Source of the DNA: an uncultured Paludibaculum sp.
Lineage (GTDB): Bacteria; Acidobacteriota; Terriglobia; Bryobacterales; Bryobacteraceae
NCBI RefSeq assembly: GCF_963665245.1
Contig: NZ_OY762269.1
Location: 1 to 64,000, forward strand
Reading direction: 5' to 3'
DNA: 64,000 nt
The translations under genes and the position numbers were made by a program. A model generated the notes under the pieces. The model saw nothing but the letters and a program-made list of their open reading frames with translations, searched no databases and was not told the DNA's origin. Shown here one piece after another: positions 33,076 through 41,093 of the stretch. Numbering within the stretch: the first letter of the stretch is position 1; each line of letters opens with the position of its first letter.

Positions 33076-34259
33076 GCGGGCACGACCGTTCCAGTGACAT
33101 CACCGAAGCCGACGCGATAGCCGACGCCCTGGCACCAGCCCCGGAGGGTGATGGTATCGCCGTCTTCCAGGAACGCGCGGGTCTCACCCGTGTCGAGGGT
33201 GATGGGCTTGGTGCCGTTCCAGGCGAGTTCGAGGAGTGAACCGAAGGAGTCTCGCGTGGGGCCGCTGATGGTGCCGGAGCCGCAGAGGTCGCCGGCGCGG
33301 ACCGGGGCTCCGTTGGACGTGAGGTGCTGGACTTGCTGCCGCATGGACCAGTACATGTGGCGGAAGTTGGTGCGGGCGATGCAGGTGGCGCTGGGCGCGG
33401 ACGCAGGTTGGAGCCAGACCTCCAGATGAATGTCGTAGTTGCGGGGCTCGGCGGTCTGGAGATGGGGCAGCGGCGCGGGTTGCTGCTCAGGGCCGTCGAC
33501 ACGGAACGGCGTGAGAGCGTCGAGGGTGACGACCCAGGGTGAGATAGAGGTGAGGAAGCTCTTGGCGAGGAAGGGGCCGAGGGGCTGGTATTCCCAGCGC
33601 TGGATGTCGCGGGCCGACCAGTCGTTGAGCAGGACAAGGCCGAAGATGTCGCCGCTGGAGCCCAGGAAGAAGCCCGTTTCGAGTTCGATGTCGAGACGAC
33701 GACAAGGGGCGTAGACGGCCGATTGGTTGTCGCCGGTGAGCTGGCCTTTGGGCCGCTTGACGGGTGTACCGCTGACCGAGACCGTGCCGCTTTTACCGTG
33801 GTAGCCGATGGGCAGCCAGCGCCAGTTGGGCAGCAGGGGGTTGGCGGGATCGCGGAACATGGAGCCGACGTTTGTAGCGTGTTCGAGCGAGGAGTAGAAG
33901 TCGACGTAGTCGCCGATGGCGGCGGGCAGGAGGAGTTCGACGTCTTCGGCGCGATGGAGGGCGCGGCCGGAGGTGTCGCGCAGTTCGGGATTCTCGGAGT
34001 TGAGCAGCCAGGAGACGCGGGCACGGAGGTCGCTCCATACCTGCGGCGGCCGGGCCATGAGGCCGTTTAGCGAGTCTCCTTCCCAGATGTTGAGTTCGGC
34101 GAGGTCGAGGATGTGATCGCCAATGGCGACTCCCGGCCGCGGATCGCCCGGCTTGGGGGCGAAGATCCCGAAGGGCAGATTCTGAATGGAGAACGGGTGG
34201 TCCGGCGGGACGGGGACCCAGCTAGTCAGATTGGACTGATTCGGTTGGTAAGAAGCCAT
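33072..34259 (-). CDS. Fumarylacetoacetase
   Basis: Hydrolyses fumarylacetoacetate to fumarate and acetoacetate, the last step of the homogentisate (tyrosine/phenylalanine) pathway. The 395-residue protein has the family N-domain (LPFGIFAPKPGDPRPGVAIGDHILDL) and the catalytic-domain hallmarks. These are DFYSSLEHATNVG with the metal-binding Asp and catalytic His, ELETGFFLG, LLNDWSARDIQRWEYQPLGPF and GDLCGSGTISGP. ATG 34259 overlaps the upstream gene by 38 bp; the aacS start overlaps its stop. The other pathway genes are not in this window. Confidence 0.95.
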   Translation of the reverse strand: MASYQPNQSNLTSWVPVPPDHPFSIQNLPFGIFAPKPGDPRPGVAIGDHILDLAELNIWEGDSLNGLMARPPQVWSDLRARVSWLLNSENPELRDTSGRALHRAEDVELLLPAAIGDYVDFYSSLEHATNVGSMFRDPANPLLPNWRWLPIGYHGKSGTVSVSGTPVKRPKGQLTGDNQSAVYAPCRRLDIELETGFFLGSSGDIFGLVLLNDWSARDIQRWEYQPLGPFLAKSFLTSISPWVVTLDALTPFRVDGPEQQPAPLPHLQTAEPRNYDIHLEVWLQPASAPSATCIARTNFRHMYWSMRQQVQHLTSNGAPVRAGDLCGSGTISGPTRDSFGSLLELAWNGTKPITLDTGETRAFLEDGDTITLRGWCQGVGYRVGFGDVTGTVVPA

Positions 34260-35001
34260 GGCGTTCCAGGTGCTCAATTGGTTCCAGAAAGCTGCATGAC
34301 CCGAAGCTGATGACGAACTCGCGGCGCAGCCGGACGATCTCATCGAGAGTAAACGAGAATGGCCCGGCATGGAAGTGGGTGGCGGTGAATTGGAAGTCGT
34401 CCCAGCCGGCCTCGGCGATCAAGAGGGCGAGGTTGGTCTCACCGGAGTAGGCGGCAAAGGCGGCGGCGAAGAGGTTGAGGAAGCCGTGCATGCGGACACC
34501 CACCTCGTGGTCGTCGTTGGGTACGGGGCAGTGCAGGCCGGCCGTGAATTTGATGGGCAGAGCACGGCGAGCCGCTTCGACCAGGAAACGCTCCACGGTG
34601 TCAGCAGGGGGCACCATGTCGGGCGTGAGGCCGCCGGCGCGCAGCTTGACGCCGCCGCTGGTGGGCCACGAGGCTTGCGGGTCGCGCCAATCGATCTCGT
34701 GAAAGACAGGCACCGCGGAGGGTGCAGCGAGGGAGCCGGCGTATTCGATGGTCTCGATCTGGGGCGGGAGTTCCGGCAGTTCGATGGCTTCGCCGCGGCA
34801 AACCAGCGCGACACGGGAGGGCAGGGGATCGACCTTGTCGAGCTGGTCCAGCGGCAACACGAAGCGGGCCAGCATGTGGGCCCGTGGGTGCCGCTGGTAG
34901 TAGTCGTAGTGGCCGAGGGCCGTGGGCAGATCCAGCCGCGCGGGCGGGAAGAGGCCGGCGTAGTCGAGGATGCCGTCGAGAAACGCGTTAATCGCGGACA
35001 T
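34222..35001 (-). CDS. Conserved protein of unknown function, possible TIM-barrel aldolase-like
   Basis: A 259-residue cytosolic protein I cannot assign. It has motif-like segments that look conserved: LDYAGLFPPARLDL near the N-terminus, GGVKLRAGGLTPDMVPPADTV (about 115-135), ALPIKFTAGLHCP with a strand-end Lys and His, MHGFLNLFAAAFAA, and a late FGSCSFLEPIEHL. Alternating strand-helix character and the KFTAGLH segment suggest a TIM-barrel-like enzyme. It overlaps fumarylacetoacetase by 38 bp and the thioredoxin-like gene by 14 bp, so it is tightly co-translated with the homogentisate-pathway end. Confidence 0.6.
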   Translation of the reverse strand: MSAINAFLDGILDYAGLFPPARLDLPTALGHYDYYQRHPRAHMLARFVLPLDQLDKVDPLPSRVALVCRGEAIELPELPPQIETIEYAGSLAAPSAVPVFHEIDWRDPQASWPTSGGVKLRAGGLTPDMVPPADTVERFLVEAARRALPIKFTAGLHCPVPNDDHEVGVRMHGFLNLFAAAFAAYSGETNLALLIAEAGWDDFQFTATHFHAGPFSFTLDEIVRLRREFVISFGSCSFLEPIEHLERHGFLPTESVQSD

Positions 35002-35911
35002 AGGGCAGCAGTTCCTCGTAAGACATCCTACCTGGATGATAGAGGCTGACCATGCCGCGAGCGTCGATCACCGCCACGGTGGGCGTCGTGCTGGCGCCCC
35101 AAAGCTTGAAGTTCTCTTCGCTCACCGGAACCGTGAGGCCCGGGATGGTCTTGTAGTAGCGCTGGCGCACCTGCTCGATGTACTTGATCTCTTCGGCACG
35201 CGGGGCTTCCATACCCTCGGCGGCATAGCCGTAGGGCTGCGTCGGTCCAATGACCACGAGGTGCGGGTTTTCTCGGGCTAGGCGTGCCACGCTGCCAGAC
35301 ATTGCCTTGCAGTCGGCGCACCAGTGGGCCCAGAAGAACAGCAGTACTTTGCGGCCCTTTAGCGTGGCCAGGGCCGGTGGTTTGTCGCCCAGGTACTCGT
35401 GGACATCGAGCGCGGGCGCGGGCCGGCCTTTCAGGGAGATGAGGTTGAGGTTCTTTTGGACGCGGGCGCGGATGGAGGTGGCATGCCAGGTCTTCACCTC
35501 CTGCTGGAGGAACGAGACCGCCTCCGCCTTCTGGCCCCGGGCGTCGAGCACCTGGGCCTGGACCTCAATGGACGCGCCAAGAGCGAGCGGCAGCGATGGC
35601 TCGGCGTCGAGCTTGCGGCGCTTCACGGCGTCGAGGACGAGCTTGCGGGTCTCGGCGGCGTAGTGGTCGGCCCGGTCGTAGTTCTTCGCGGCCATGTATC
35701 CGCGGCCCATCCAACTGACCGCCTCGATGTAGGCGGGGGTGATGCCGGACGCGGCGCGTTCGGCGGCCAGGGCCTTGGCGGCGGCGGCGTAATCCTTGGC
35801 ATCGAGGGCGTCCCGCACCTGGATCACGATGGGCGGTTTCTGGGCGTAGACGGGCGGAAGCGCAACTTTCGTAATGATCATGAGGAGGAAGAGGGGTAGG
35901 GTGCGACGCAT
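34988..35911 (-). CDS. Exported TlpA-like thioredoxin-fold protein with helical N-domain
   Basis: A 307-residue protein. It has a signal peptide (about 1-23, RRTLPLFLLMIITKVALPPVYAQ), a TPR-like helical region (about 30-155), then a TlpA/redoxin domain. The redox motif is WCADCK (Cys198, Cys201), and the cis-Pro loop is TTPTVAVID. It probably acts as a periplasmic thiol-disulfide oxidoreductase. ATG 35911 is preferred over an upstream TTG. The preceding SDR gene stops 8 nt earlier. Confidence 0.85.
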   Translation of the reverse strand: MRRTLPLFLLMIITKVALPPVYAQKPPIVIQVRDALDAKDYAAAAKALAAERAASGITPAYIEAVSWMGRGYMAAKNYDRADHYAAETRKLVLDAVKRRKLDAEPSLPLALGASIEVQAQVLDARGQKAEAVSFLQQEVKTWHATSIRARVQKNLNLISLKGRPAPALDVHEYLGDKPPALATLKGRKVLLFFWAHWCADCKAMSGSVARLARENPHLVVIGPTQPYGYAAEGMEAPRAEEIKYIEQVRQRYYKTIPGLTVPVSEENFKLWGASTTPTVAVIDARGMVSLYHPGRMSYEELLPYVRD

Positions 35912-35919
35912 TCTGGCTC

Positions 35920-36669
35920 TCAAGTCAGCAGGAATCCGCCGTCGGCGACAACCACTTCGCCGGTCACATAAGAGGCACGGTCGCTGGCCAGCAGTACGGC
36001 CAACTCCGCTATCTCTTCAGGCTGTCCCAGATGTTGGATGGGCTGGTCTTTGAAAAAGATTCGACGGCGCTCTTCGTCCTTCCAGAAGAACTCGCTCAGG
36101 CGGGTTTGGACCAAGCCAGGGGCAATGGCGTTCACCCGCACGCCTCTGGGGCCAAGCTCCAGCGCGTAGGACTTCGTCATCATGATGAGCGCGGCTTTGG
36201 TCATCGAATATAGAAGGCTCTCGAACTGCGGTTTTATTCCAGCCACCGAAGCGATGTTGAGGATGGAGCCCCGTCCGCGCTCGCACATGCCGGGGGCAAT
36301 GCTCTGCGTGAGGCGGAAGGTGGATTTCAGATTCACCTCCACCATTTTGTCGAAGGCGGTCTCGTCGAGGCTCAGGCAGGGGCCCTGCGCCACGTTGGTG
36401 GCTGCGTTGTTGACAAGGATGTCGATGGGACCGAGTTCAGCCTCGACTTTGGCCACCAGCGCCTTGAGGTCTTCAGAACGCCCGACATGGGCGGCGCAGG
36501 GTAGAACGCCAGGGCCGATGGAGGCGGCCACAGTGTCGAGAGCATCCTGCTTGCGTCCGCAGATGGCGACGCGCGCCCCTTCGCGGTGAAAGGCCGCGGC
36601 AATGGCCGCGCCGATGCCACGCGAGCCGCCTGTGACCAGTGCGACCTTGCCGGCCAGCAGACCAATCAT
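35920..36669 (-). CDS. Short-chain dehydrogenase/reductase
   Basis: A 249-residue classical SDR. The NAD(P) loop TGGSRGIG is followed by NNAA, the catalytic Ser in LNIASVAG and the YSMTK pair (YxxxK). The C-terminal VTGEVVVADGGFLL is typical of the FabG/glucose-dehydrogenase-like group. Substrate probably a sugar or hydroxy-acid given its neighbours, but this is inference. The start codon overlaps the stop of the sugar-isomerase-like gene (ATGA). Confidence 0.9.
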   Translation of the reverse strand: MIGLLAGKVALVTGGSRGIGAAIAAAFHREGARVAICGRKQDALDTVAASIGPGVLPCAAHVGRSEDLKALVAKVEAELGPIDILVNNAATNVAQGPCLSLDETAFDKMVEVNLKSTFRLTQSIAPGMCERGRGSILNIASVAGIKPQFESLLYSMTKAALIMMTKSYALELGPRGVRVNAIAPGLVQTRLSEFFWKDEERRRIFFKDQPIQHLGQPEEIAELAVLLASDRASYVTGEVVVADGGFLLT

Positions 36670-37694
36670 ACCTGCAGGAATTCGCGCGCCCACTTCATCG
36701 AGGCTTCGAAGTCGTCGCGTTCGAGGGCGGCCACTTGGTCTTTGGCGACCGCGGGCCGGGTGGGCTGCGGCTTGCCGTTGGCGGCCAGATTTAGGAAACG
36801 GGCGAAGTCAGGGGCGGGAATGCCGCGATAGCCATCCCAGAATTCGGGCTTGCGCCAGGGGTAGGCGCGCGGACCCATCACGATGATCTCCAGGGACATG
36901 GACTTGCCGGGGCAGAGCTCCAGGAAGCGTTTGAGCAAACCCTGAATGCCGATGTTCCCATCGCCCATGCGCGTCCAGTTCACCTGCGTGCCGTTCTCGT
37001 CGTTCCACAGGTAGCTGTCGCGGATATGGCTAGTGAGGATGTAGGGTGCGAGCGTCTCAAGAGTCAGGTTCGGGTCTTCCAGCACCCAGCACGGGTTGCC
37101 GGAATCGAAGCAGGCGCCGACGACGTCCTTGCCCGCGCCTTCGATCAACATGCGGAGTTCGCGGGCCTGCATGTCGCCGGCGTGGTTTTCGATCGCGATT
37201 TTGAGATTGAGGTCCTGCGCCTGGGAGCGGACGTTGCGCAGGACCTTGATGCTGTCCTCGATGCGGGCCTCAATGCCGCCTGGCGTCTTGCGGTCGGCTA
37301 GTGTGCCTTGAAACGCGCGCACCAGCTTGGAGTTGGTGAGTTTGGCGGCGCGCATCAGGCGGATGAGCTGTTCCTCGGCCGTGCCCTGCTTGGGATCGAA
37401 CGCTGTCGATGTGGGGCACATCGAACGCATTCCGATCTCGACCTCAATACCGAGCTTGGCCGCGTGTTCGCCCACCTTGCGTACGTGTTCATCCTCGAGG
37501 GAGCCCAGGAAGCGGATCTCGGAGAAGTGAACGGTGCGCGCTCCGAACTTGGAACAGTAGTCGAGGTATTCGACGGCGCTCCAGCCCTGGGAGCGGAGGC
37601 TGAACAGATCCACACCGAGTTTTGCACCGGACGGGGCGACGGCCAGAGCGGCCGGCGCGGACAAGGCAGTAGCGAGGAATTCGCGGCGCAGCAT
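36666..37694 (-). CDS. Sugar phosphate isomerase/epimerase-like TIM-barrel protein, Tat exported
   Basis: A 342-residue AP-endonuclease-2/xylose-isomerase-like TIM barrel. Metal-ligand-type residues are seen in KIAIENHAGD, VGACFDSGNPCW, TSHIRDSYLW and SLEIIVMGP. The N-terminus LRREFLATALSAPAALA is a Tat leader, common for acidobacterial members of this fold. Function probably epimerisation or isomerisation of a sugar. It lies between the ChbG-like and SDR genes with 7-bp and overlapping spacing, consistent with one sugar-catabolic operon. Confidence 0.85.
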   Translation of the reverse strand: MLRREFLATALSAPAALAVAPSGAKLGVDLFSLRSQGWSAVEYLDYCSKFGARTVHFSEIRFLGSLEDEHVRKVGEHAAKLGIEVEIGMRSMCPTSTAFDPKQGTAEEQLIRLMRAAKLTNSKLVRAFQGTLADRKTPGGIEARIEDSIKVLRNVRSQAQDLNLKIAIENHAGDMQARELRMLIEGAGKDVVGACFDSGNPCWVLEDPNLTLETLAPYILTSHIRDSYLWNDENGTQVNWTRMGDGNIGIQGLLKRFLELCPGKSMSLEIIVMGPRAYPWRKPEFWDGYRGIPAPDFARFLNLAANGKPQPTRPAVAKDQVAALERDDFEASMKWAREFLQV

Positions 37695-37701
37695 TTCGCT
37701 A

Positions 37702-38601
37702 TTATCCGGCAAGTTCGCGATAAGTGAACAGCCGAACGTTGTGCTTCGCGAGAAGATCCTTGGCTTCCTGGCTGGTCCAGAAGCGGAAGTCTTCCCAGCG
37801 GTATTCCCAGGCGCCTGTGACGGCGCGAATCTCGGCGTCGTCCTTCGCCAGGTGGATGATGAGCTTGGTGACACCGGGCTTCAACTCCGCAATGAGCTTG
37901 CGGTAGCTGGCGGTGCGCTCTTCCCAGCCCTTGCCCGGGACCCCGGTGACGAGGCGGTCGAGCATCTTGTAGCCCAGGGCCGCCTTCTTGTTCAACATGT
38001 CGGCCGTGATGGGGTACTCCTTCATCTCCTTCTCGGCTTCCGGCGTGGGGCGCGGCAGCATGCAGGGGACGTTGAACTCCTTGGCTACCTTCGTGTAGAC
38101 CTCGAAGAAGTCGGGCCGGGCAAAGAGCGTGCCCATGTGCGTGTCGACATGGGTGAACTGAATGCCGTATTCCTTGGCTCGGATGACCTGGGCACGGAGC
38201 TCGGTTTCCACTTCGGTGGGGGTGGCGTGGGTGGCGGCGTTGCGGACGTCGCGCCAGATGTAGCCCTCGGGATCGAGGAGGCCCTTCACCTGATCGATGG
38301 GCGCCACAGGCCGCCAGCGGTAGTACTTCCATTCGCTGGTGAGCGTGAGGTGGAGGCCCAGATCCATCTTGGGGTTGGCCTTGGCCCAGGCAGCGAACTC
38401 CGACACCCAGGGGCAGGGCATCATGATGCTGGCCGAGCTCACCGAGCCTTTGGTGAGAGCTTCGACGGTAGCCATGTTGACCGAATGGCACATGCCGGCG
38501 TCGTCGGCGTGTACGATAAGGCGCTTCTCGCCGGATTGGGCGGAGAGGGCGGATGACGCGGCCGAGGCGGCGGCCAGGGAGAGAAAACTTCTGCGGTGCA
38601 T
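37702..38601 (-). CDS. ChbG/YdjC-like carbohydrate deacetylase, exported
   Basis: A 299-residue polysaccharide-deacetylase-related protein of the YdjC/ChbG family. Its members deacetylate chitooligosaccharides or related N-acetyl sugars with a divalent metal. The catalytic/metal motifs LIVHADDAG (about 28-36), LGLHLTL and FTHVDTHMGT are intact. The N-terminus HRRSFLSLAAASAASSALS is a Tat leader. ATG 38601 is chosen as the nearest ATG; there is no good ribosome site, but a 13-bp palindrome lies just upstream. It is first in the block running to 30032. Confidence 0.88.
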   Translation of the reverse strand: MHRRSFLSLAAASAASSALSAQSGEKRLIVHADDAGMCHSVNMATVEALTKGSVSSASIMMPCPWVSEFAAWAKANPKMDLGLHLTLTSEWKYYRWRPVAPIDQVKGLLDPEGYIWRDVRNAATHATPTEVETELRAQVIRAKEYGIQFTHVDTHMGTLFARPDFFEVYTKVAKEFNVPCMLPRPTPEAEKEMKEYPITADMLNKKAALGYKMLDRLVTGVPGKGWEERTASYRKLIAELKPGVTKLIIHLAKDDAEIRAVTGAWEYRWEDFRFWTSQEAKDLLAKHNVRLFTYRELAG

Positions 38602-38604
38602 CAA

Positions 38605-38617
38605 CACGATTATCGTG
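38605..38617. promoter_or_regulatory. 13-bp palindrome upstream of the ChbG-like gene
   Basis: CACGAT-T-ATCGTG is a perfect inverted repeat with one central base, located 3 nt before the start codon at 38601 in the 45-bp gap to the upstream gene. Its position suits an operator of a dimeric regulator. No regulator is encoded next to it. Confidence 0.4.
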
Positions 38618-38646
38618 CAAGCCGGACCGCGATGTAGGTGGGCTGT

Positions 38647-39630
38647 CTACTCCGCCGGTTCGGTCCAGGCTTCGGGATTCAATAGGTTCGCCGGGCGCTT
38701 GCCCTTCAGCGCGGCGGCGGCGTTTTCGGCTGCCATCATTGACATGCGGCGGCGGGTGGCCACGCTGGCGCTGGCGATGTGTGGAGCCAACACGACATTA
38801 GGCAGGGCCAGGAGCTTCTCCTCCACCTGCGGTTCCCGTTCGAAGACGTCGAGTCCGGCGGCCCAGATGAGGCGTTTCTCCAGGGCATCGGCCAGCGCCG
38901 CTTCGTCGACGACGGGTCCGCGAGACGTGTTGATGAGGATCGCGGTCGGTTTCATGCGGGCGAGTTCGGCGGCTCCGATGAAATGACGGGTCTCCGGCGT
39001 GAGGGGCACGTGCAGACTGACGAAGTCGGAGTCGCGCAGGAGCTCGTCTTTGGACACGTACCGGGCGCCGAGTTCGTGTTCGAGGGCGGCCGGCGCAGGC
39101 GCGGCGTCGTTGTAGAGGATACGCATGCCGAAGCCCTTGGCCCGGCGGGCGACGGCGGCTCCGATGCGGCCCAGTCCAAAGAGGCCGAGGGCGGCGCCGT
39201 GGATGTCCTGGCCGGCCAGGAGGTCGATGAGCCAGGTCTTCCACTCGCCGGAGTGGACAAAGGCGTGCGCCTCGGGGATGCGGCGGGCCGTGGCCATCAG
39301 AAGGGTAAAGGCGAAGTCGGCCGTGGTGTCGGTGAGCACGCCAGGGGTGTTCGTGACCAGAATGCCGCGAGCCGTGGCGGCCGGCACGTCGATATTGTCG
39401 TAGCCGACAGCGACATTGGCGATGACCTTGACGCCCTCGAGTTGGGCCAGGATATCGGCGTTCAGCTTGTCGGTGAGCTGGCTGACGACGGCCTTGCAAC
39501 CCTTGCTTCGCTCGATCAACGCCTCGCTCGTCAGACCGGCGTCGGTGCCCTCATAGTCCACCTCGAAGTCCTTGCGGAGGAACTCGACGGCTTCGGGGTA
39601 GACGCGTTTGCTGACTAGAATCTTCGACAT
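38647..39630 (-). CDS. D-2-hydroxyacid dehydrogenase (glycerate/glyoxylate reductase type)
   Basis: A 327-residue NAD(P)-dependent D-isomer 2-hydroxyacid dehydrogenase. It has the dinucleotide fold GLFGLGRIGAAVARR, the substrate-binding Arg in LINTSRGPVVDE, Glu in LDVFEREPQVE and the catalytic His in LAPHIASAS. NVAVGYDNIDV and TNTPGVLTDTTADF match GyaR/glycerate dehydrogenase proteins that reduce glyoxylate or hydroxypyruvate. It is divergent from the beta-hydroxyacid dehydrogenase gene at 39736. Confidence 0.92.
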   Translation of the reverse strand: MSKILVSKRVYPEAVEFLRKDFEVDYEGTDAGLTSEALIERSKGCKAVVSQLTDKLNADILAQLEGVKVIANVAVGYDNIDVPAATARGILVTNTPGVLTDTTADFAFTLLMATARRIPEAHAFVHSGEWKTWLIDLLAGQDIHGAALGLFGLGRIGAAVARRAKGFGMRILYNDAAPAPAALEHELGARYVSKDELLRDSDFVSLHVPLTPETRHFIGAAELARMKPTAILINTSRGPVVDEAALADALEKRLIWAAGLDVFEREPQVEEKLLALPNVVLAPHIASASVATRRRMSMMAAENAAAALKGKRPANLLNPEAWTEPAE

Positions 39631-39735
39631 GGCTGGGTCAGCCGCGATTGTCGCACGAGCGGCGAGGGGCTTACAATTGAGGATCCTCCATGATTTGTCG
39701 GGTGTTGTAAAGAAAAGAAAGACAGGAGATTACAC

Positions 39736-40638
39736 ATGGCGAAACTGGGCTTCCTCGGTCTGGGTATCATGGGCGGTCCGATGGCCGGCCATTTGTTGAA
39801 GGCCGGGCACGAGGTGGCATTGTGGTCCCACAGGGCGTCGAAGGCGGCGGCGTTGGCCGGTTTGGGTAAGGCGCTGGTATGCGAAACGCCGAAGCAGGTG
39901 GCTGAGAACGCAGACGTTATTTTTCTGTGCGTCGGCGACACGGATATGTCGGCCAAGGTCACCCTGGGCGAGAACGGCCTGATTGAAGGGCTGCGGCCGG
40001 GAGCGATCATCGCGGACTGCAGCACGGTGGCTCCGAGCTATGCCCGCCGCGCCGCTGCCACTCTGGCCGAGAAGGGCGCGGCGTTTTTGGATTCACCCGT
40101 GACGGGCAGCAAGCCTGGTGCCGAGGGTGCGACCCTGACCTTCATGATCGGCGGCGATCAGGCCGTCTATGAAAAAGTGAAGCCGTTCATGGAACTGATG
40201 GGCAAACGCTTCTACTATTGTGGCGGGGCGGGCCTGGGGCTGCATGCCAAGTTGACTCAGAACCTGGTTCTTTCCAACCTGTTACAGGCATTCAACGAAG
40301 GCATGGTACTGGCCACGAAGGCCGGTGTGGATCCGGAGCTCATGCTGGACATCCTGGATAACAGCGCGGCGAAGAGCGGACTGGTGTCGTTCAAGGCTCC
40401 GTATGTGTTCCGGCGCGACTTTACTACCAATTTTTCAGTGAGATGGATGCATAAGGACATCGGCCTGATGCTCGATACAGGCAACGAGATGGAGGTGCCC
40501 CTGCCTCTCACCGCGTTGACACAGCAGATGTTCCGGATGGCCATTGCGGAAGGTGTCGGAGAAGAGGATATCTGCAGTACAATCAAGGTGTTAGAGCGGC
40601 AGGCGGGGGTTGAGGTCAAAAAATCCTCCCAAAAATAG
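39736..40638 (+). CDS. NAD(P)-dependent beta-hydroxyacid dehydrogenase (glyoxylate/succinic semialdehyde reductase type)
   Basis: A 300-residue 3-hydroxyisobutyrate-dehydrogenase-family enzyme. It has an N-terminal Rossmann motif GFLGLGIMGGPMAGHLLKAGH, the substrate-binding loop DSPVTGSKPGAEGATL, the catalytic Lys in LHAKLTQNLVLS and a C-terminal all-helical domain. The GLG/IMG pattern resembles plant GLYR and bacterial glyoxylate/succinic semialdehyde reductases. AGGAG lies 8 nt before the ATG. Its last codons (KSSQK) and stop are written by the 5' edge of the first copy of the repeat element at 40624. Confidence 0.9.
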   Translation: MAKLGFLGLGIMGGPMAGHLLKAGHEVALWSHRASKAAALAGLGKALVCETPKQVAENADVIFLCVGDTDMSAKVTLGENGLIEGLRPGAIIADCSTVAPSYARRAAATLAEKGAAFLDSPVTGSKPGAEGATLTFMIGGDQAVYEKVKPFMELMGKRFYYCGGAGLGLHAKLTQNLVLSNLLQAFNEGMVLATKAGVDPELMLDILDNSAAKSGLVSFKAPYVFRRDFTTNFSVRWMHKDIGLMLDTGNEMEVPLPLTALTQQMFRMAIAEGVGEEDICSTIKVLERQAGVEVKKSSQK

Positions 40639-40648
40639 TAGAAAGTTC

Positions 40649-40677
40649 TTGCAATCCGGGAAGTAGTATTCTAATAT
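40649..40677 (+). promoter_or_regulatory. Promoter of RNA copy 1
   Basis: TTGCAA (40649-40654) and TAATAT (40672-40677) are spaced 17 bp apart. The same pair with the same spacing occurs in copy 2 (41094-41099 and 41117-41122), and copy 3 has TTGCAA with TAAGAT (41612-41617 and 41635-41640). Conservation of the boxes while spacer bases vary supports a real promoter. Start expected near 40684. Confidence 0.6.
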
Positions 40678-40683
40678 TGGAAT

Positions 40684-40778
40684 CAAGCCAGGGAGGCAAC
40701 TCCCACCAAAGCGAGACTAACCTCAAAAGACCCCTGAAGCATTCAACCTCCCTGGCGCCCTCTGGGTCTTCTGCTTCT
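40684..40778 (+). ncRNA. Putative small RNA, copy 1 (unknown family)
   Basis: Predicted transcript of about 95 nt. A 10-bp perfect stem can close it: GCCAGGGAGG (40687-40696) with CCTCCCTGGC (40747-40756). A competing local hairpin GGGAG-GCAA-CTCCC (40691-40704, GNRA loop) uses the same 5' bases, and AAGACCC (40727-40733) can pair with GGGTCTT (40764-40770). Unpaired C-rich words (CTCCCACC, ACCTC, ACCCC) are complementary to Shine-Dalgarno-like sequences. There is no ribosome site with a plausible reading frame. 6S RNA is excluded by size and shape; the family needs a covariance search. Confidence 0.6.
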
Positions 40779-40876
40779 CCCCCCTCAAAAACAAAGTCAA
40801 TCGCACCATGACGGGCAACTACTGCCTGATCCTGACTGTTCCTCTTACCTTCGCTGATCCCGTCTGATGATAATTA

Positions 40877-40931
40877 ATTCCCACTAGCGAGTGCTGGATC
40901 GCGGGGCTCTCACCCACCCGACTATGGGAAT
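40877..40931. repeat. Inverted-repeat block in spacer 1
   Basis: ATTCCCA (40877-40883) and TGGGAAT (40925-40931) bound a 55-bp segment containing a small AGC-GAGT-GCT hairpin next to the left arm. The left flank AATTCCCANTANCGAG and right flank ATGGGAATNAGGAG recur in spacer 2 at 41315-41450. The blocks are therefore related, although the interiors differ in length. Function unknown. Confidence 0.6.
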
Positions 40932-41093
40932 CAGGAGTGCCTGTGCATCAAGGAACCAGGTGATTGTGGCCAGTCCGACAGCCCACCCCTGTCGATAACT
41001 TGGAGTAGTCGAGAGGGTCCGCTGCAGAATCAATGAGTTAGCCGTCGCCTAGGATCAGCTGTAGTTTTTCCTCCCAAAAACTGTAGAAAGTTC

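Larger units (their letters stand above)
40624..40797 (+). repeat. Tandem regulatory-RNA element, copy 1
   Basis: First of three ~170-bp copies (others at 41069-41240 and 41587-41760). It opens TCCTCCCAAAAA, holds a promoter and a 92-nt core, and ends in pyrimidine-rich sequence followed by CAAAAACAAAG. Start-to-start spacing to copy 2 is 445 bp. Its first 15 bp form the end of the upstream dehydrogenase gene. Base composition is less GC-rich than the surrounding genes. Confidence 0.95.

Noticed and set aside
31147..34024. Long frames antisense to, or out of frame with, acetoacetyl-CoA synthetase and fumarylacetoacetase
   Set aside because: Repetitive Ser/Pro/Arg or Asp/Gly/Val composition without motifs; the real genes fill the region.
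35912..35923. TTG at 35923 as start of the thioredoxin-like gene
   Set aside because: The ATG at 35911 begins a normal signal peptide; the extra four codons add nothing.
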